Of a DNA stretch of 64,000 nt, positions 23,856 to 32,960 are shown one piece after another. The position numbers and the translations under genes are program-made. Each line of letters opens with the position of its first letter. Within the stretch, counting starts at the first letter, position 1. The notes below the pieces were generated by a model. The model searched no databases. It was not told the origin of the DNA and saw nothing but the letters and a program-made list of their open reading frames with translations. The stretch is from Billgrantia bachuensis (GTDB taxonomy: Bacteria; Pseudomonadota; Gammaproteobacteria; Pseudomonadales; Halomonadaceae): the NCBI RefSeq assembly GCF_011742165.1, contig NZ_JAAQTO010000050.1, positions 1 through 64,000 on the forward strand, given 5' to 3'.

Positions 23856-25475
23856 ATGGGCAATGTAGCACTGAAGGGTTTCGATTCAGCTACAGAAAGT
23901 GACAGAGCCGGCCGTAAGTATGTAACTTCCAGCGTTATGACGCTGGAAGATCCTGAAATTGCGAGGCGGGGCGACGCCCATCGCAAACCGCCTGGAACAG
24001 GCACCTCGAATCATCCATCGCAACGCATCCTGTTCGTCACTCCCGAAATCGCCGATTTCGTCAAGGTCGGGGGGCTCGGCGATGTCTCTTCGGCGCTACC
24101 GCGGGCACTGGCGGCACATCATGACATTCGCATTCTTCTCCCGGCGTACCGAGAGGTACGCAACTCGCCAGTGAATATTCGCCGCGTCGGCCACCTGCCG
24201 GGGCATGCCGACCTGCCCGCCTGCGAGATCGGTGCGATGACCTGCGGCGACGGTCTGGTAATCTATGTGCTGCTCTGCCCCGAGCTCTACGAGCGCGAAG
24301 GGGGACCCTACGGGACCGGGCCGGGAGGCTACGGCAGTGGCGGCTGGGAGGACAACGACATCCGCTTTGCCCGCTTGTCGCTGGCCGCCGCCCAAATCGC
24401 CGCCGGCCGTGCCGGACTCGACTGGCAGCCCCAGTTGCTGCATCTCAACGATTGGGCATGTGGCCTGGCTCCGGCCTACCTCGCCTGGCAGGGGCTCACG
24501 GTACCCAGCGTTTTCACGATCCACAACCTGGCCTATCAGGGCCTGTACGACCAGACACGCTGCGCGGCACTGGGCATTCCCGAATCGGCCTTTCATATCG
24601 ATGGGGTCGAATATTACGGCAAGCTCTCCTTCATGAAGGCGGGCATCGTCTACGCGTCTCACGTGACCACTGTGAGCGCGACCTATGCCCAGGAGATCAC
24701 TACCCCCGAGTTCGGCTGTGGACTGGATGGCCTGCTGCGCTGCAAGGCGGATCAGGGCCGGCTGAGCGGCATCCCCAACGGCATCGACGACTCCTGGGAT
24801 CCGCGCACCGACGCCCACCTGGTCCAGGCCTTCTCGGCGAATGACTGGCGCGGCAAACGGGCGAATGCCGACTATGTGCGCCATCGCTTCGGTCTGGCGC
24901 CCAGTGCTGGCCCGCTGTTTGCCATGGTGTCGCGCATGGTGCACCAGAAAGGCGTCGATCTGGTCATCGAGGCAGCTCCCAGCCTTGTCCAGGCTGGCGG
25001 CCAGTTGGTCTTCATCGGCAGTGGAGAACGCCGCGTGGAGGCCCAGTTGGATCGGCTGGCGGAGCGCTACCCGGGTGCCGTGGGGGTCTACATCGGCTTC
25101 GACGAGGATGAAGCACGCTGCATCTATGCGGGCAGCGACTTCCTGCTGATGCCGTCGCGCTTCGAGCCCTGCGGCCTGAGCCAGATGTACGCACAGCGCT
25201 TCGGCTCCTTGCCCATCGCCCACCGCACCGGCGGCCTGGCCGATACCATCGAGGATGGCGTTACCGGCTTCCTGTTCGATGAAGTCAACCTGGCCAGCTT
25301 CATGCAGGCGATTCAGCAGGCCTTCTCGGTCTACCACTCCACGGAGTTGTTCTATGCCATGCGGCGGGCGGCCATGACCGGACGCTATCACTGGCGCCAG
25401 TCGATCGCCCCCTATACGCAGCTCTATCAAAAGATCAGCGAAGAAGCCGGTGTGGAGGTGCCAGCCTCGGGATGA
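23856..25475 (+). CDS. glgA: Glycogen synthase (GT5)
   Basis: The protein of 539 residues transfers glucose from a nucleotide sugar to growing alpha-1,4-glucan, or in some bacteria makes maltose 1-phosphate. The family motif KVGGLGDV lies in ILFVTPEIADFVKVGGLGDVSSALPRAL, and the C-terminal FLLMPSRFEPCGLSQMYAQRFG and RTGGLADTI segments contain the retaining-GT catalytic and nucleotide-binding residues. The ATG at 23856 has GGGAGG nine bases upstream. A longer frame from 23727 lacks a site. About 55 residues precede the usual start of GlgA, an extra N-terminal tail. The stop overlaps treZ (ATGA). Confidence 0.92.
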   Translation: MGNVALKGFDSATESDRAGRKYVTSSVMTLEDPEIARRGDAHRKPPGTGTSNHPSQRILFVTPEIADFVKVGGLGDVSSALPRALAAHHDIRILLPAYREVRNSPVNIRRVGHLPGHADLPACEIGAMTCGDGLVIYVLLCPELYEREGGPYGTGPGGYGSGGWEDNDIRFARLSLAAAQIAAGRAGLDWQPQLLHLNDWACGLAPAYLAWQGLTVPSVFTIHNLAYQGLYDQTRCAALGIPESAFHIDGVEYYGKLSFMKAGIVYASHVTTVSATYAQEITTPEFGCGLDGLLRCKADQGRLSGIPNGIDDSWDPRTDAHLVQAFSANDWRGKRANADYVRHRFGLAPSAGPLFAMVSRMVHQKGVDLVIEAAPSLVQAGGQLVFIGSGERRVEAQLDRLAERYPGAVGVYIGFDEDEARCIYAGSDFLLMPSRFEPCGLSQMYAQRFGSLPIAHRTGGLADTIEDGVTGFLFDEVNLASFMQAIQQAFSVYHSTELFYAMRRAAMTGRYHWRQSIAPYTQLYQKISEEAGVEVPASG

Positions 25476-27286
25476 ACGAAGCAGAGCGATTCCAGTACAC
25501 CTTTGGCGCCCAGGTGATAGGACCGGACTGGACCCAGTTCGCGCTGTGGGCGCCCAGCGCCAGCCGGGTCGACCTCGAAGTGGAGGGCCTGGCGGCCATC
25601 GCCATGACCCACGCCGGCGAAGGGCGCTTCGTCGGCGAGGCGGCCTGTGATCACGGCGCCCGCTATCGCTACCGTGTCTTCCTCGACGACGCCGAGCAGG
25701 GCATCGCCATCCCCGACCCCGCCTCCCGCGCCCAGGCGGGCGGCATCGAGGGGATGAGCCTGGTGATCGATCCCTACCGCCATGCCTGGCGTCATGCCGA
25801 CTGGCGGGGTCGCCCCTGGCACGAGACGGTGCTCTACGAGCTGCACCTGGGCACGCTGGGCGGGCTGGCGCAAGCGCGCCAGTGGCTGCCCTACCTGGCC
25901 GAGCTTGGCGTCACGGCGGTCGAGCTGATGCCGGTGGCGGCCTTTCCGGGAGCACGCAACTGGGGCTACGACGGCGTGCTGCCCTACGCCGTGGACGAGA
26001 CCTACGGCGACCCCGACGCACTCAAGGCCTTCGTCGACGAGGCCCATGGCCTCGGCCTGATGGTTTTTCTCGACGTGGTCTACAACCACTTCGGTCCGGA
26101 CGGCAACTACCTGCCGCGCTATGCCGGCGCCTTCTTTCGCAGCGATCGCCAGACTCCCTGGGGGCCGGCCATCGATTTTCGACAGCCCATGGTGCGTCGC
26201 TTTTTCATCGAGAACGCCCTGATGTGGCTCGATGAATATCGCCTCGATGGCCTGCGCTTCGATGCGGTGCATGCCATCGCTGAACGCGACTTCCTGCTCG
26301 AGATGGCCGAGGCCCTGCGCAGCCATATCGATCCGCGACGCTACGTGCATCTGGTTCTGGAGAACGAGCACAACGACGCCGAACTGCTCGGGCCCGGGCG
26401 CTTCACGGCGCAATGGAACGACGACTGGCACAACGTGATGCACGTGCTGCTCACCGGCGAGAGCGAAGGCTATTACGGCGACTTTGCCGAGGCCTCGACG
26501 CAAAAGCTGGCACGCTGCCTGGGAGAGGGTTTCATCTACCAGGGGGACGAAACCCACCGAGGCACGCCTCGCGGCAGCCCGAGCGCTCATCTGCCGCCGA
26601 CTGCCTTCGTCGCCTTTCTGCAGAACCACGACCAAGTAGGCAACCGCGCCATGGGCGAGCGCCTGACTCTGCTCGCCGAACCGGAGACATTGGCAGCCGC
26701 CACGCTGACGCTATTGCTCTCGCCCATGGTGCCGCTGCTGTTCATGGGCGAGGAGTGGGCCAGCGAGCGGCCCTTTCTGTTCTTCACCGACCACCGCACC
26801 GAGCTGGCCAAGGCCGTGCGCGAGGGCCGCCGCGCGGAGTTCGCCGCCTTCGGTGCCTTTCAGGACCCGGCGTCGCGCGCCGCCATTCCCGACCCCAACG
26901 ACGCGGCGACGTTCGAGTCCTCACGGCCCGACCTCGCCGCTCGCGATGTCGCCCACCATGCCGACTGGCTGGCCTTCGTTCGCCGCCTGCTGGCGATCCG
27001 CCACGCCGAGATCGTGCCACGCCTCGATGGCGCCCGCGCCTTGGGCGCAGAAGTCCTCGACGAGGGCGCCGTCGTGGCCCGCTGGCAGATGAGCGACGAT
27101 ACCCAACTGGTCATCGCCATGAACCTGAGCGAACGGCCTGTGGCGACCAGCGCTTTCGGCGTCGGACGGCACCTGTACGAGACCCGCGAGGGCGCGGCAG
27201 TCGCTACCGAGAGCGGCAGCCTACCGGCGCGCTGCGCCGCGGCCTGGCTGAGGTCAGGTCCCGGCGATGAGGAGATCAGTGCATGA
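25472..27286 (+). CDS. treZ: Malto-oligosyltrehalose trehalohydrolase
   Basis: At 604 residues it has an N-terminal carbohydrate-binding domain (FALWAPSASRVDLEV), a GH13 barrel with VVYNHFGPDGNYLPRY, the nucleophile Asp in LDGLRFDAVHAI, the acid/base region LVLENEHND, and FLQNHDQVGNR. TreZ cuts trehalose from the end of malto-oligosyltrehalose made by TreY. It overlaps glgA and malQ by four bases each, so translation is coupled. Cytosolic. Confidence 0.93.
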   Translation: MNEAERFQYTFGAQVIGPDWTQFALWAPSASRVDLEVEGLAAIAMTHAGEGRFVGEAACDHGARYRYRVFLDDAEQGIAIPDPASRAQAGGIEGMSLVIDPYRHAWRHADWRGRPWHETVLYELHLGTLGGLAQARQWLPYLAELGVTAVELMPVAAFPGARNWGYDGVLPYAVDETYGDPDALKAFVDEAHGLGLMVFLDVVYNHFGPDGNYLPRYAGAFFRSDRQTPWGPAIDFRQPMVRRFFIENALMWLDEYRLDGLRFDAVHAIAERDFLLEMAEALRSHIDPRRYVHLVLENEHNDAELLGPGRFTAQWNDDWHNVMHVLLTGESEGYYGDFAEASTQKLARCLGEGFIYQGDETHRGTPRGSPSAHLPPTAFVAFLQNHDQVGNRAMGERLTLLAEPETLAAATLTLLLSPMVPLLFMGEEWASERPFLFFTDHRTELAKAVREGRRAEFAAFGAFQDPASRAAIPDPNDAATFESSRPDLAARDVAHHADWLAFVRRLLAIRHAEIVPRLDGARALGAEVLDEGAVVARWQMSDDTQLVIAMNLSERPVATSAFGVGRHLYETREGAAVATESGSLPARCAAAWLRSGPGDEEISA

Positions 27287-29400
27287 GCGAGCAACGCCTG
27301 ACGCAGCTAGCCGATGCCGCCGGCCTGATCCTCGAATGGGAAGACAGCGAGGGCCGTACGCACCGGCTCTCCGCCGATACCCAGCGCGAGCTGCTCGCCC
27401 GGCTCGGCTATCCCGCCGACAGCCCCGACGATCTCGCGGCGAGTATGGAACGACTGCGAACTCCCGCATCACCCGAGCAGTGGCCGCCGCTTATCACCAC
27501 CGAGCGTGGCATCGCCACCGACCTGCCGTCACCGCTTCCTGCCGGCACCGTATTTAGCCTGCATCTCGAACAGGGCGACCTGTTACACGATCGACTAGAC
27601 AAGCGCGGTCGCCTCCCCCCGGTCGGGGTAGCCGGCTACCATCGCCTGCTGGTCGCCGACCGCGAGCTGACCCTGGCCGTGGCCCCACCGCGCTGCTATA
27701 CCCCAGCCGATGCCGAGGGTAGCGAAGCGCCACGCCTGTGGGGCCTGGCGGTGCAACTCTACGCCCTGCGCCGTCCCGGCGACGGCGGCATAGGCGATGT
27801 CCTGGCGCTGGAGCAACTCGTGCATAACGCCGCCCAAGCCGGCGCCGCGGCGCTGGCCGTAAGCCCGACGCATGCCATGTTCAGCGCCGACCTAACGCAC
27901 TACAGCCCCTATTCGCCATCGAGCCGTCTGCTCTACCACGCGCTGCACGCCGCCCCCGAGGCCCTGCTCGGCGAGGCCGCGGTCGCAACGGCCGTTGAAC
28001 GCTGTGGGCTGGGCGAAATCAAGGCGCAGCTGGAAGCGCACGAGCTGATCGACTGGCCCCGCGCGGCAGAGACCAAGCTCGCCTGGCTGCGCGCCCTCTA
28101 CGACGAGCTGATGCAGCGCCAGGACAGCGACGCACAGCGAACCCGCCAGTCGCTCTCGATTTTCCGCGAGGCGGGCGGGACCATGCTCGAGAATCACTGT
28201 CGCTTCGAGGCGCTGATGCAGCATCTGGGCGAGCGCGACTGGCGCCGCTGGCCGGCGACGCTGCGCGACCCGGCCAGCCCCGATGTGGCCCGCTTTGCCG
28301 AGGAGCATGCGCATGAAAGCGGTTTTCATGCCTTCCTGCAGTGGCTGGCCAGCGAAGGGCTCGCCCGCGCCCAGGCCTCGGCCCGTGAGGCCGGCATGCC
28401 GGTTGGGCTGATCGCCGATCTGGCCGTGGGGGCCGATGCCGCCGGCAGCCAGGCCTGGAGCCGCCAGGATGAGATGCTCGAGGGCCTGTCGATCGGCGCC
28501 CCACCGGACACCTTCAACGTCCATGGCCAGGATTGGGGGCTCGCGCCCTTCTCGCCCCAAGGGCTGGTACGTTCGGGCTTTCGTAGCTTCATCGACATGT
28601 TGCGCGCCGGCTTCGCCCATGCCGGAGGGCTTCGCATCGATCATGTGCTGGGACTCATGCGCCTGTGGCTGGTGCCTCATGGCGCCGCGCCCACCGAGGG
28701 AGGCTACGTGCGCTACCCGCTGACCGACCTGCTGCGACTGGTGGCGCTGGAGTCCTGGCGCCACCGTGCCATCGTCATCGGCGAGGACCTGGGCACCGTC
28801 GCTCCGGGCTTTCGCCAACAGTTGTCACGCCACGGCATCCTCGGCATGCGTGTGCTGTGGTTCGAGCGCGACGAGGAAGGTGGCTTCCTGTCACCGGTCA
28901 AGTGGTCGCACCACGCCATCGCCACCAGTTCGACCCACGACCTGCCCACCCTGGCCGGCTGGTGGGCCGGGCGCGACATCGAATGGCGCAGCCGATTCGG
29001 CCTGCTGGCCGACGATCGGGATGCCGACGACGAGTACGCCGAGCGCCGTGTCGAGCGGTCGCGACTAGCTCGTGCGTTGCATCTGGTCGATGACCACGTG
29101 CCGGAGTCGCCTCTCGACGCTGCCGCCCTGCCCGCCTCGCAGGTGCTCGATGCCTGCGTGCGCCGGCTGGGGTTCACGCCGGCGCCGCTCACGCTGCTGC
29201 CGGTGGAGGATGCCCTGGGGCTGGAAGAACAGGCCAACCTGCCGGGCACGCTCGACGAGCATCCCAACTGGCGGCGGCGCCTGCCGGACGACGCCGAACG
29301 TCTGCTCGCCTCGCCCGAGGTGGCAGGTCGCCTGGCCGCCCTCGCCGAGGCTCGCCAGCAAGCTCGCCAAGACGCCCAGGGAGGGGCTAGCGATGAGTGA
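27283..29400 (+). CDS. malQ: 4-alpha-glucanotransferase (amylomaltase)
   Basis: This 705-residue GH77 protein has the N-terminal MalQ extension and a barrel with WGLAVQLYALR, GLRIDHVLGLMRLW (nucleophile Asp), VIGEDLGTVAPGFRQQL (acid/base Glu) and TSSTHDLPTLAGWW. It rearranges alpha-1,4-glucans and so supplies chains of the length needed by TreY or salvages maltose. It sits between treZ and treY with overlaps at both ends. Confidence 0.92.
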   Translation: MSEQRLTQLADAAGLILEWEDSEGRTHRLSADTQRELLARLGYPADSPDDLAASMERLRTPASPEQWPPLITTERGIATDLPSPLPAGTVFSLHLEQGDLLHDRLDKRGRLPPVGVAGYHRLLVADRELTLAVAPPRCYTPADAEGSEAPRLWGLAVQLYALRRPGDGGIGDVLALEQLVHNAAQAGAAALAVSPTHAMFSADLTHYSPYSPSSRLLYHALHAAPEALLGEAAVATAVERCGLGEIKAQLEAHELIDWPRAAETKLAWLRALYDELMQRQDSDAQRTRQSLSIFREAGGTMLENHCRFEALMQHLGERDWRRWPATLRDPASPDVARFAEEHAHESGFHAFLQWLASEGLARAQASAREAGMPVGLIADLAVGADAAGSQAWSRQDEMLEGLSIGAPPDTFNVHGQDWGLAPFSPQGLVRSGFRSFIDMLRAGFAHAGGLRIDHVLGLMRLWLVPHGAAPTEGGYVRYPLTDLLRLVALESWRHRAIVIGEDLGTVAPGFRQQLSRHGILGMRVLWFERDEEGGFLSPVKWSHHAIATSSTHDLPTLAGWWAGRDIEWRSRFGLLADDRDADDEYAERRVERSRLARALHLVDDHVPESPLDAAALPASQVLDACVRRLGFTPAPLTLLPVEDALGLEEQANLPGTLDEHPNWRRRLPDDAERLLASPEVAGRLAALAEARQQARQDAQGGASDE

Positions 29401-32185
29401 GATTCGTGCCACCGTTCGCCTGCAATTCCATCGCGGCTTTACCCTCGACGATGCCGCGCAGTGGGTGGGCTACTACGCCCGGCTCGGCATCAGCCATATC
29501 TATGCCTCGCCGCTACAGATGTCGCGGGCCGGCTCGCCCCACGGCTATGACGGCATCGATCCCACCCGCATCGACCCCGAACTCGGCGGCGAAGCGGCGC
29601 TGGAACGTCTAGTCGCACGGCTGCGCGAACACGGCATGGGTCTGATACTGGATATTGTGCCCAATCACGTCGCGGTGGGGGGCTCGCAGAATTCCTGGTG
29701 GCAGGACGTGCTCGCCTGGGGCCAGGCTAGCCCCTATGCCGGCTTCTTCGATATCGATTGGCACCCTGCCGACCCGCTGCTGGCCGGCAAGCTGCTGCTG
29801 CCCTTCCTCGGCGAACCTTATGCCGAGGCGCTGCATTCGGCCGACCTCGCGCTGCGCCACGATCCAGACACGACGAGCTTCCACGTCGCTTATCACGAGC
29901 ACCGCTTTCCTCTCGACCCATGTGGCTACGGCGATGTGCTGCGTCTCGCCGAGCATGCGGCATTGTGGAACCTGGCGCCTCACTTCGACGCCCTGCAGCA
30001 ACGCGACGACGCCTACACTGCGGTCGCCGAGTGCCGCCGAGAGTTGCGCCAGGCGCTCACGGAGCCCTCGGCACAGCAGGCGCTCACGCAGGCCTTGGCG
30101 TTGTTCGACGGTACCACCCGGGGCGGCGCCATTCGCCTGCATGACCTGCTCGAGCGTCAGCACTATCGTCTGGCGTGGTGGCGTAGCGGTGCCGACGAGA
30201 TCAACTGGCGGCGCTTCTTCGACATCACCGAACTCGGCGGGCTGCGCATCGAACAACCCGAGGTGTTCGAGGCGGTTCACGCCCTGCCGCTGCGCCTGGT
30301 GGAGCAAGGCTGGATAGACGGCCTGCGCGTCGATCACGTCGACGGCCTTGCCGACCCGCGCGGCTACTGCCGCCGACTGCGCGCCCGGCTTGGCGAAATC
30401 CAGAAACGGCGGCCGCAGGGCGCGGTGCGCCACGTGGCGATCTTCGTCGAGAAGATCCTGGCCGCCGACGAAACCCTGCACCGCGACTGGGGCGTCGACG
30501 GCACCACCGGCTACGAGCTGATGAACGCAGTTTCCGCCGTGCAGCACGACCCGGCCGGCGCCGAGCCGCTAGGTAATCTATGGCGTGACGTCAGCGGCCG
30601 TGAACCGGACTTCCTTGCCGAGGTGCGCCTAGCGCGGCGCGAGGTACTCACGACCCTGCTGACCAGCGAATTCGAGGCCTGCGCCCGCGCCCTGCATGCG
30701 GTGGCCCGCCACTCCCTGGCGACCCGGGACATCACCCTGGCCGCGGTGCGCCGGGCGTTGACGGCGCTGATCGTGCATTTCCCGGTCTACCGCACCTACG
30801 CTGACGATGGCGGCCGCCCCGAACTCGATGCACCCTTCTTCGACCAGGCCATGGCCGGTGCCCGCGGCGAGCTGAGCCCGCCCGATGCCAGCGTGCTGGA
30901 ATGGCTGGAATACTGGTTGGGCGGCGAGGCGCCAGCCGGTGCCGCGGACGCCGACGAGCGCTGGCTGCGCCAGCGCGCCATCGTGCGCTTCCAGCAGCTC
31001 ACCTCGCCGGTGGCGGCCAAGGCCGTGGAAGATACTGCCGGCTATCGCAGCGCGGTGCTGATCTCGCGCAACGACGTGGGCTTCGACGGCGAGCACCTCA
31101 GTCACTCGCCTCGCCAGTTTCACGAGGCCAACGCCTGGCGGGCACGACATTTCCCCCATGGCCTGGTCGCGACGGCCACCCACGACCACAAGCGCGGTGA
31201 GGATGTGCGCGCCCGTCTGGCCGCGTTGAGCGAGAATGCCAGCGGCTTTGCCACCCGGGTCGAGCGCTGGCGCGACCTGGCCGCCCCGCTGCGCCAGGTG
31301 TTAGCCGAAGGGCCCGCGCCCTCACCGGGCGACGAGCTGATCCTCTACCAGATGCTGCTCGGCGCCTGGTCGCCCACGCTGGTGCGCGGCGACACCGATG
31401 CCATGCAGCGCTTTGCCGAACGACTGGCCCAGTGGCAGCAGAAGGCACTACGCGAAGCCAAGCTGCGCACGCACTGGCTGTGGCCCGACGATGCCTACGA
31501 GAATGCCTGTCGCGAATACCTGCAGGGCGTGCTGGCCACGCCCGAGCTGTGTCGGGAGCTGGAAGCGGCAGCCCGCGAGCTGGACCTGCCGGGAGCGCTC
31601 AACGGCCTGGCGCAGACGGCGCTTCGTCTGACCGTGCCCGGCGTGCCCGACCTCTACCAGGGCTGTGAATTCTGGGACTACAGCCTGGTCGACCCCGACA
31701 ATCGTCGCCCGGTCGACCATGCCGTGCGCCAAGCCGCTCTGGAGCAGGACCATGAGCCCGCCGCGGCGCTGGAACACTGGCGGGACGGCAGCGTCAAGCA
31801 GGCCATGATCGCCCGCCTGCTGGCACTGCGCCACGCCCATCGAGACCTCTTTACCCATGGCGACTACCGCCCCGTGGCGGTGGAGGGCGAACACGAAGAC
31901 AGGCTCGTCGCCTTTCTACGCCAGCATGGCGACCAGCAGCTGCTGGTGACGGTGCCACGCCTGTGCGCGGCGCTACTCGAAGGCGCCGAACGGCCCCACG
32001 TGCCTTCATCGCGCTGGGGCAATACTCGGGTGCGGGTTACCGGCGAGTCGTGCGCCGCTTGGCAAAGTGCGCTGACCGGTACCACCCTGAGAGCAACGGA
32101 CGAAAGCCTTGCCGCTGGGGAACTGCTATCGGCATTTCCCGTCGGTATCCATATACGAGACATGCACAGGCATGGGGAGAGCTAG
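29393..32185 (+). CDS. treY: Malto-oligosyltrehalose synthase
   Basis: The 930-residue GH13 protein converts the reducing end of maltodextrin to a trehalose unit. Signatures are the N-terminal SHIYASPLQMSRAGSPHGYD, DIVPNHVAV, the nucleophile segment DGLRVDHVDGLADPRGY, GTTGYE, and TATHDHKRGEDVRARL. The ATG at 29393 overlaps the malQ end and has GGAGGGG upstream. The reading frame is open further upstream inside malQ, but that part is not coding. Together with TreZ it releases trehalose from glucan. Confidence 0.94.
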   Translation: MSEIRATVRLQFHRGFTLDDAAQWVGYYARLGISHIYASPLQMSRAGSPHGYDGIDPTRIDPELGGEAALERLVARLREHGMGLILDIVPNHVAVGGSQNSWWQDVLAWGQASPYAGFFDIDWHPADPLLAGKLLLPFLGEPYAEALHSADLALRHDPDTTSFHVAYHEHRFPLDPCGYGDVLRLAEHAALWNLAPHFDALQQRDDAYTAVAECRRELRQALTEPSAQQALTQALALFDGTTRGGAIRLHDLLERQHYRLAWWRSGADEINWRRFFDITELGGLRIEQPEVFEAVHALPLRLVEQGWIDGLRVDHVDGLADPRGYCRRLRARLGEIQKRRPQGAVRHVAIFVEKILAADETLHRDWGVDGTTGYELMNAVSAVQHDPAGAEPLGNLWRDVSGREPDFLAEVRLARREVLTTLLTSEFEACARALHAVARHSLATRDITLAAVRRALTALIVHFPVYRTYADDGGRPELDAPFFDQAMAGARGELSPPDASVLEWLEYWLGGEAPAGAADADERWLRQRAIVRFQQLTSPVAAKAVEDTAGYRSAVLISRNDVGFDGEHLSHSPRQFHEANAWRARHFPHGLVATATHDHKRGEDVRARLAALSENASGFATRVERWRDLAAPLRQVLAEGPAPSPGDELILYQMLLGAWSPTLVRGDTDAMQRFAERLAQWQQKALREAKLRTHWLWPDDAYENACREYLQGVLATPELCRELEAAARELDLPGALNGLAQTALRLTVPGVPDLYQGCEFWDYSLVDPDNRRPVDHAVRQAALEQDHEPAAALEHWRDGSVKQAMIARLLALRHAHRDLFTHGDYRPVAVEGEHEDRLVAFLRQHGDQQLLVTVPRLCAALLEGAERPHVPSSRWGNTRVRVTGESCAAWQSALTGTTLRATDESLAAGELLSAFPVGIHIRDMHRHGES

Positions 32186-32186
32186 G

Positions 32187-32906
32187 ATGGCTAACGAAGA
32201 GCGTGTACGGAACCTGGCCTACAAGATCTGGGAATCGGAGGGCCGCCCCGAAGGACAGCAGGAGCGCCACTGGGACATGGCACTGCGGATCGTCATTGCC
32301 GAAGAGGAGGAAGGCATCGACGTCGAACTCGACGAGGTCGGCGAACCGGTGGATGAGCCACCCATACTGGAAGACGACCTGCCGCTCGAGGATGACGAGA
32401 CCGGCATCCAGGAGAATCGCCTGCCGCTGGATTCTCCCGACGGCGAGCCCGACTTCGACGAGCTGCCCTATCGCGACGACCGCGACGTCGCCCAGGACGA
32501 GCCGGTGCAGGATCGCGCCAGCCCAGGCCCGGCTCCGGACGAGCCCGAACCCACGGCGGCGTCGACACGCCCGCTACCGGCCGAGCAGGCCACCGGCACC
32601 GGGGCTCAGCAGCAGGATACCGCCAACCGCGGCGGGCCAGACGCCCCGGCGACCTCACCGGAACCCGGCCCGGGGCCGATGGAGCCGCTGCCGCCGGAAT
32701 CGGCCACGGCCAAGCGCACCCGCAAGCCACGGCGCGCCGACGATGGCCTGACCCAGCCCGATGCCACCGATACGTCCCAGGCACCGGGCAAGACCGCCGG
32801 GAACGGCACCAAGCGCAACCGTGGCGCAACGTCGAAGACGACCTCCTCCGCCGCCAAGAGTGGCAAGAGCACAGCAAGCAGCAGCCGCACGAAAACGCGC
32901 AAATAG
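32187..32906 (+). CDS. DUF2934 protein with acidic middle and basic lysine-rich tail
   Basis: The 239-residue protein starts with the DUF2934 motif (LAYKIWESEGRPEGQQERHW), then has an acidic stretch (about 30-110), a proline-rich stretch, and a basic Ser/Thr/Lys/Arg-rich tail resembling histone-H1-like sequences. DUF2934 proteins are often found in glycogen/trehalose clusters but have no established role. It begins one base after the treY stop and uses GGAGAGC upstream. The mixed-charge, disordered design suggests a scaffold or nucleic-acid/glucan-associated protein, but this is speculative. Confidence 0.82.
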   Translation: MANEERVRNLAYKIWESEGRPEGQQERHWDMALRIVIAEEEEGIDVELDEVGEPVDEPPILEDDLPLEDDETGIQENRLPLDSPDGEPDFDELPYRDDRDVAQDEPVQDRASPGPAPDEPEPTAASTRPLPAEQATGTGAQQQDTANRGGPDAPATSPEPGPGPMEPLPPESATAKRTRKPRRADDGLTQPDATDTSQAPGKTAGNGTKRNRGATSKTTSSAAKSGKSTASSSRTKTRK

Positions 32907-32960
32907 CGCGAGACGTGATCGGTATGGGACAGGAGATCCACAGCATTCAAGGACGAGCAG

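Noticed and set aside
29072..29392. Upstream extension of the treY reading frame by 107 codons
   Set aside because: It overlaps the coding 3' end of malQ. The ATG at 29393 has a GGAGGGG site and gives the family N-terminus.
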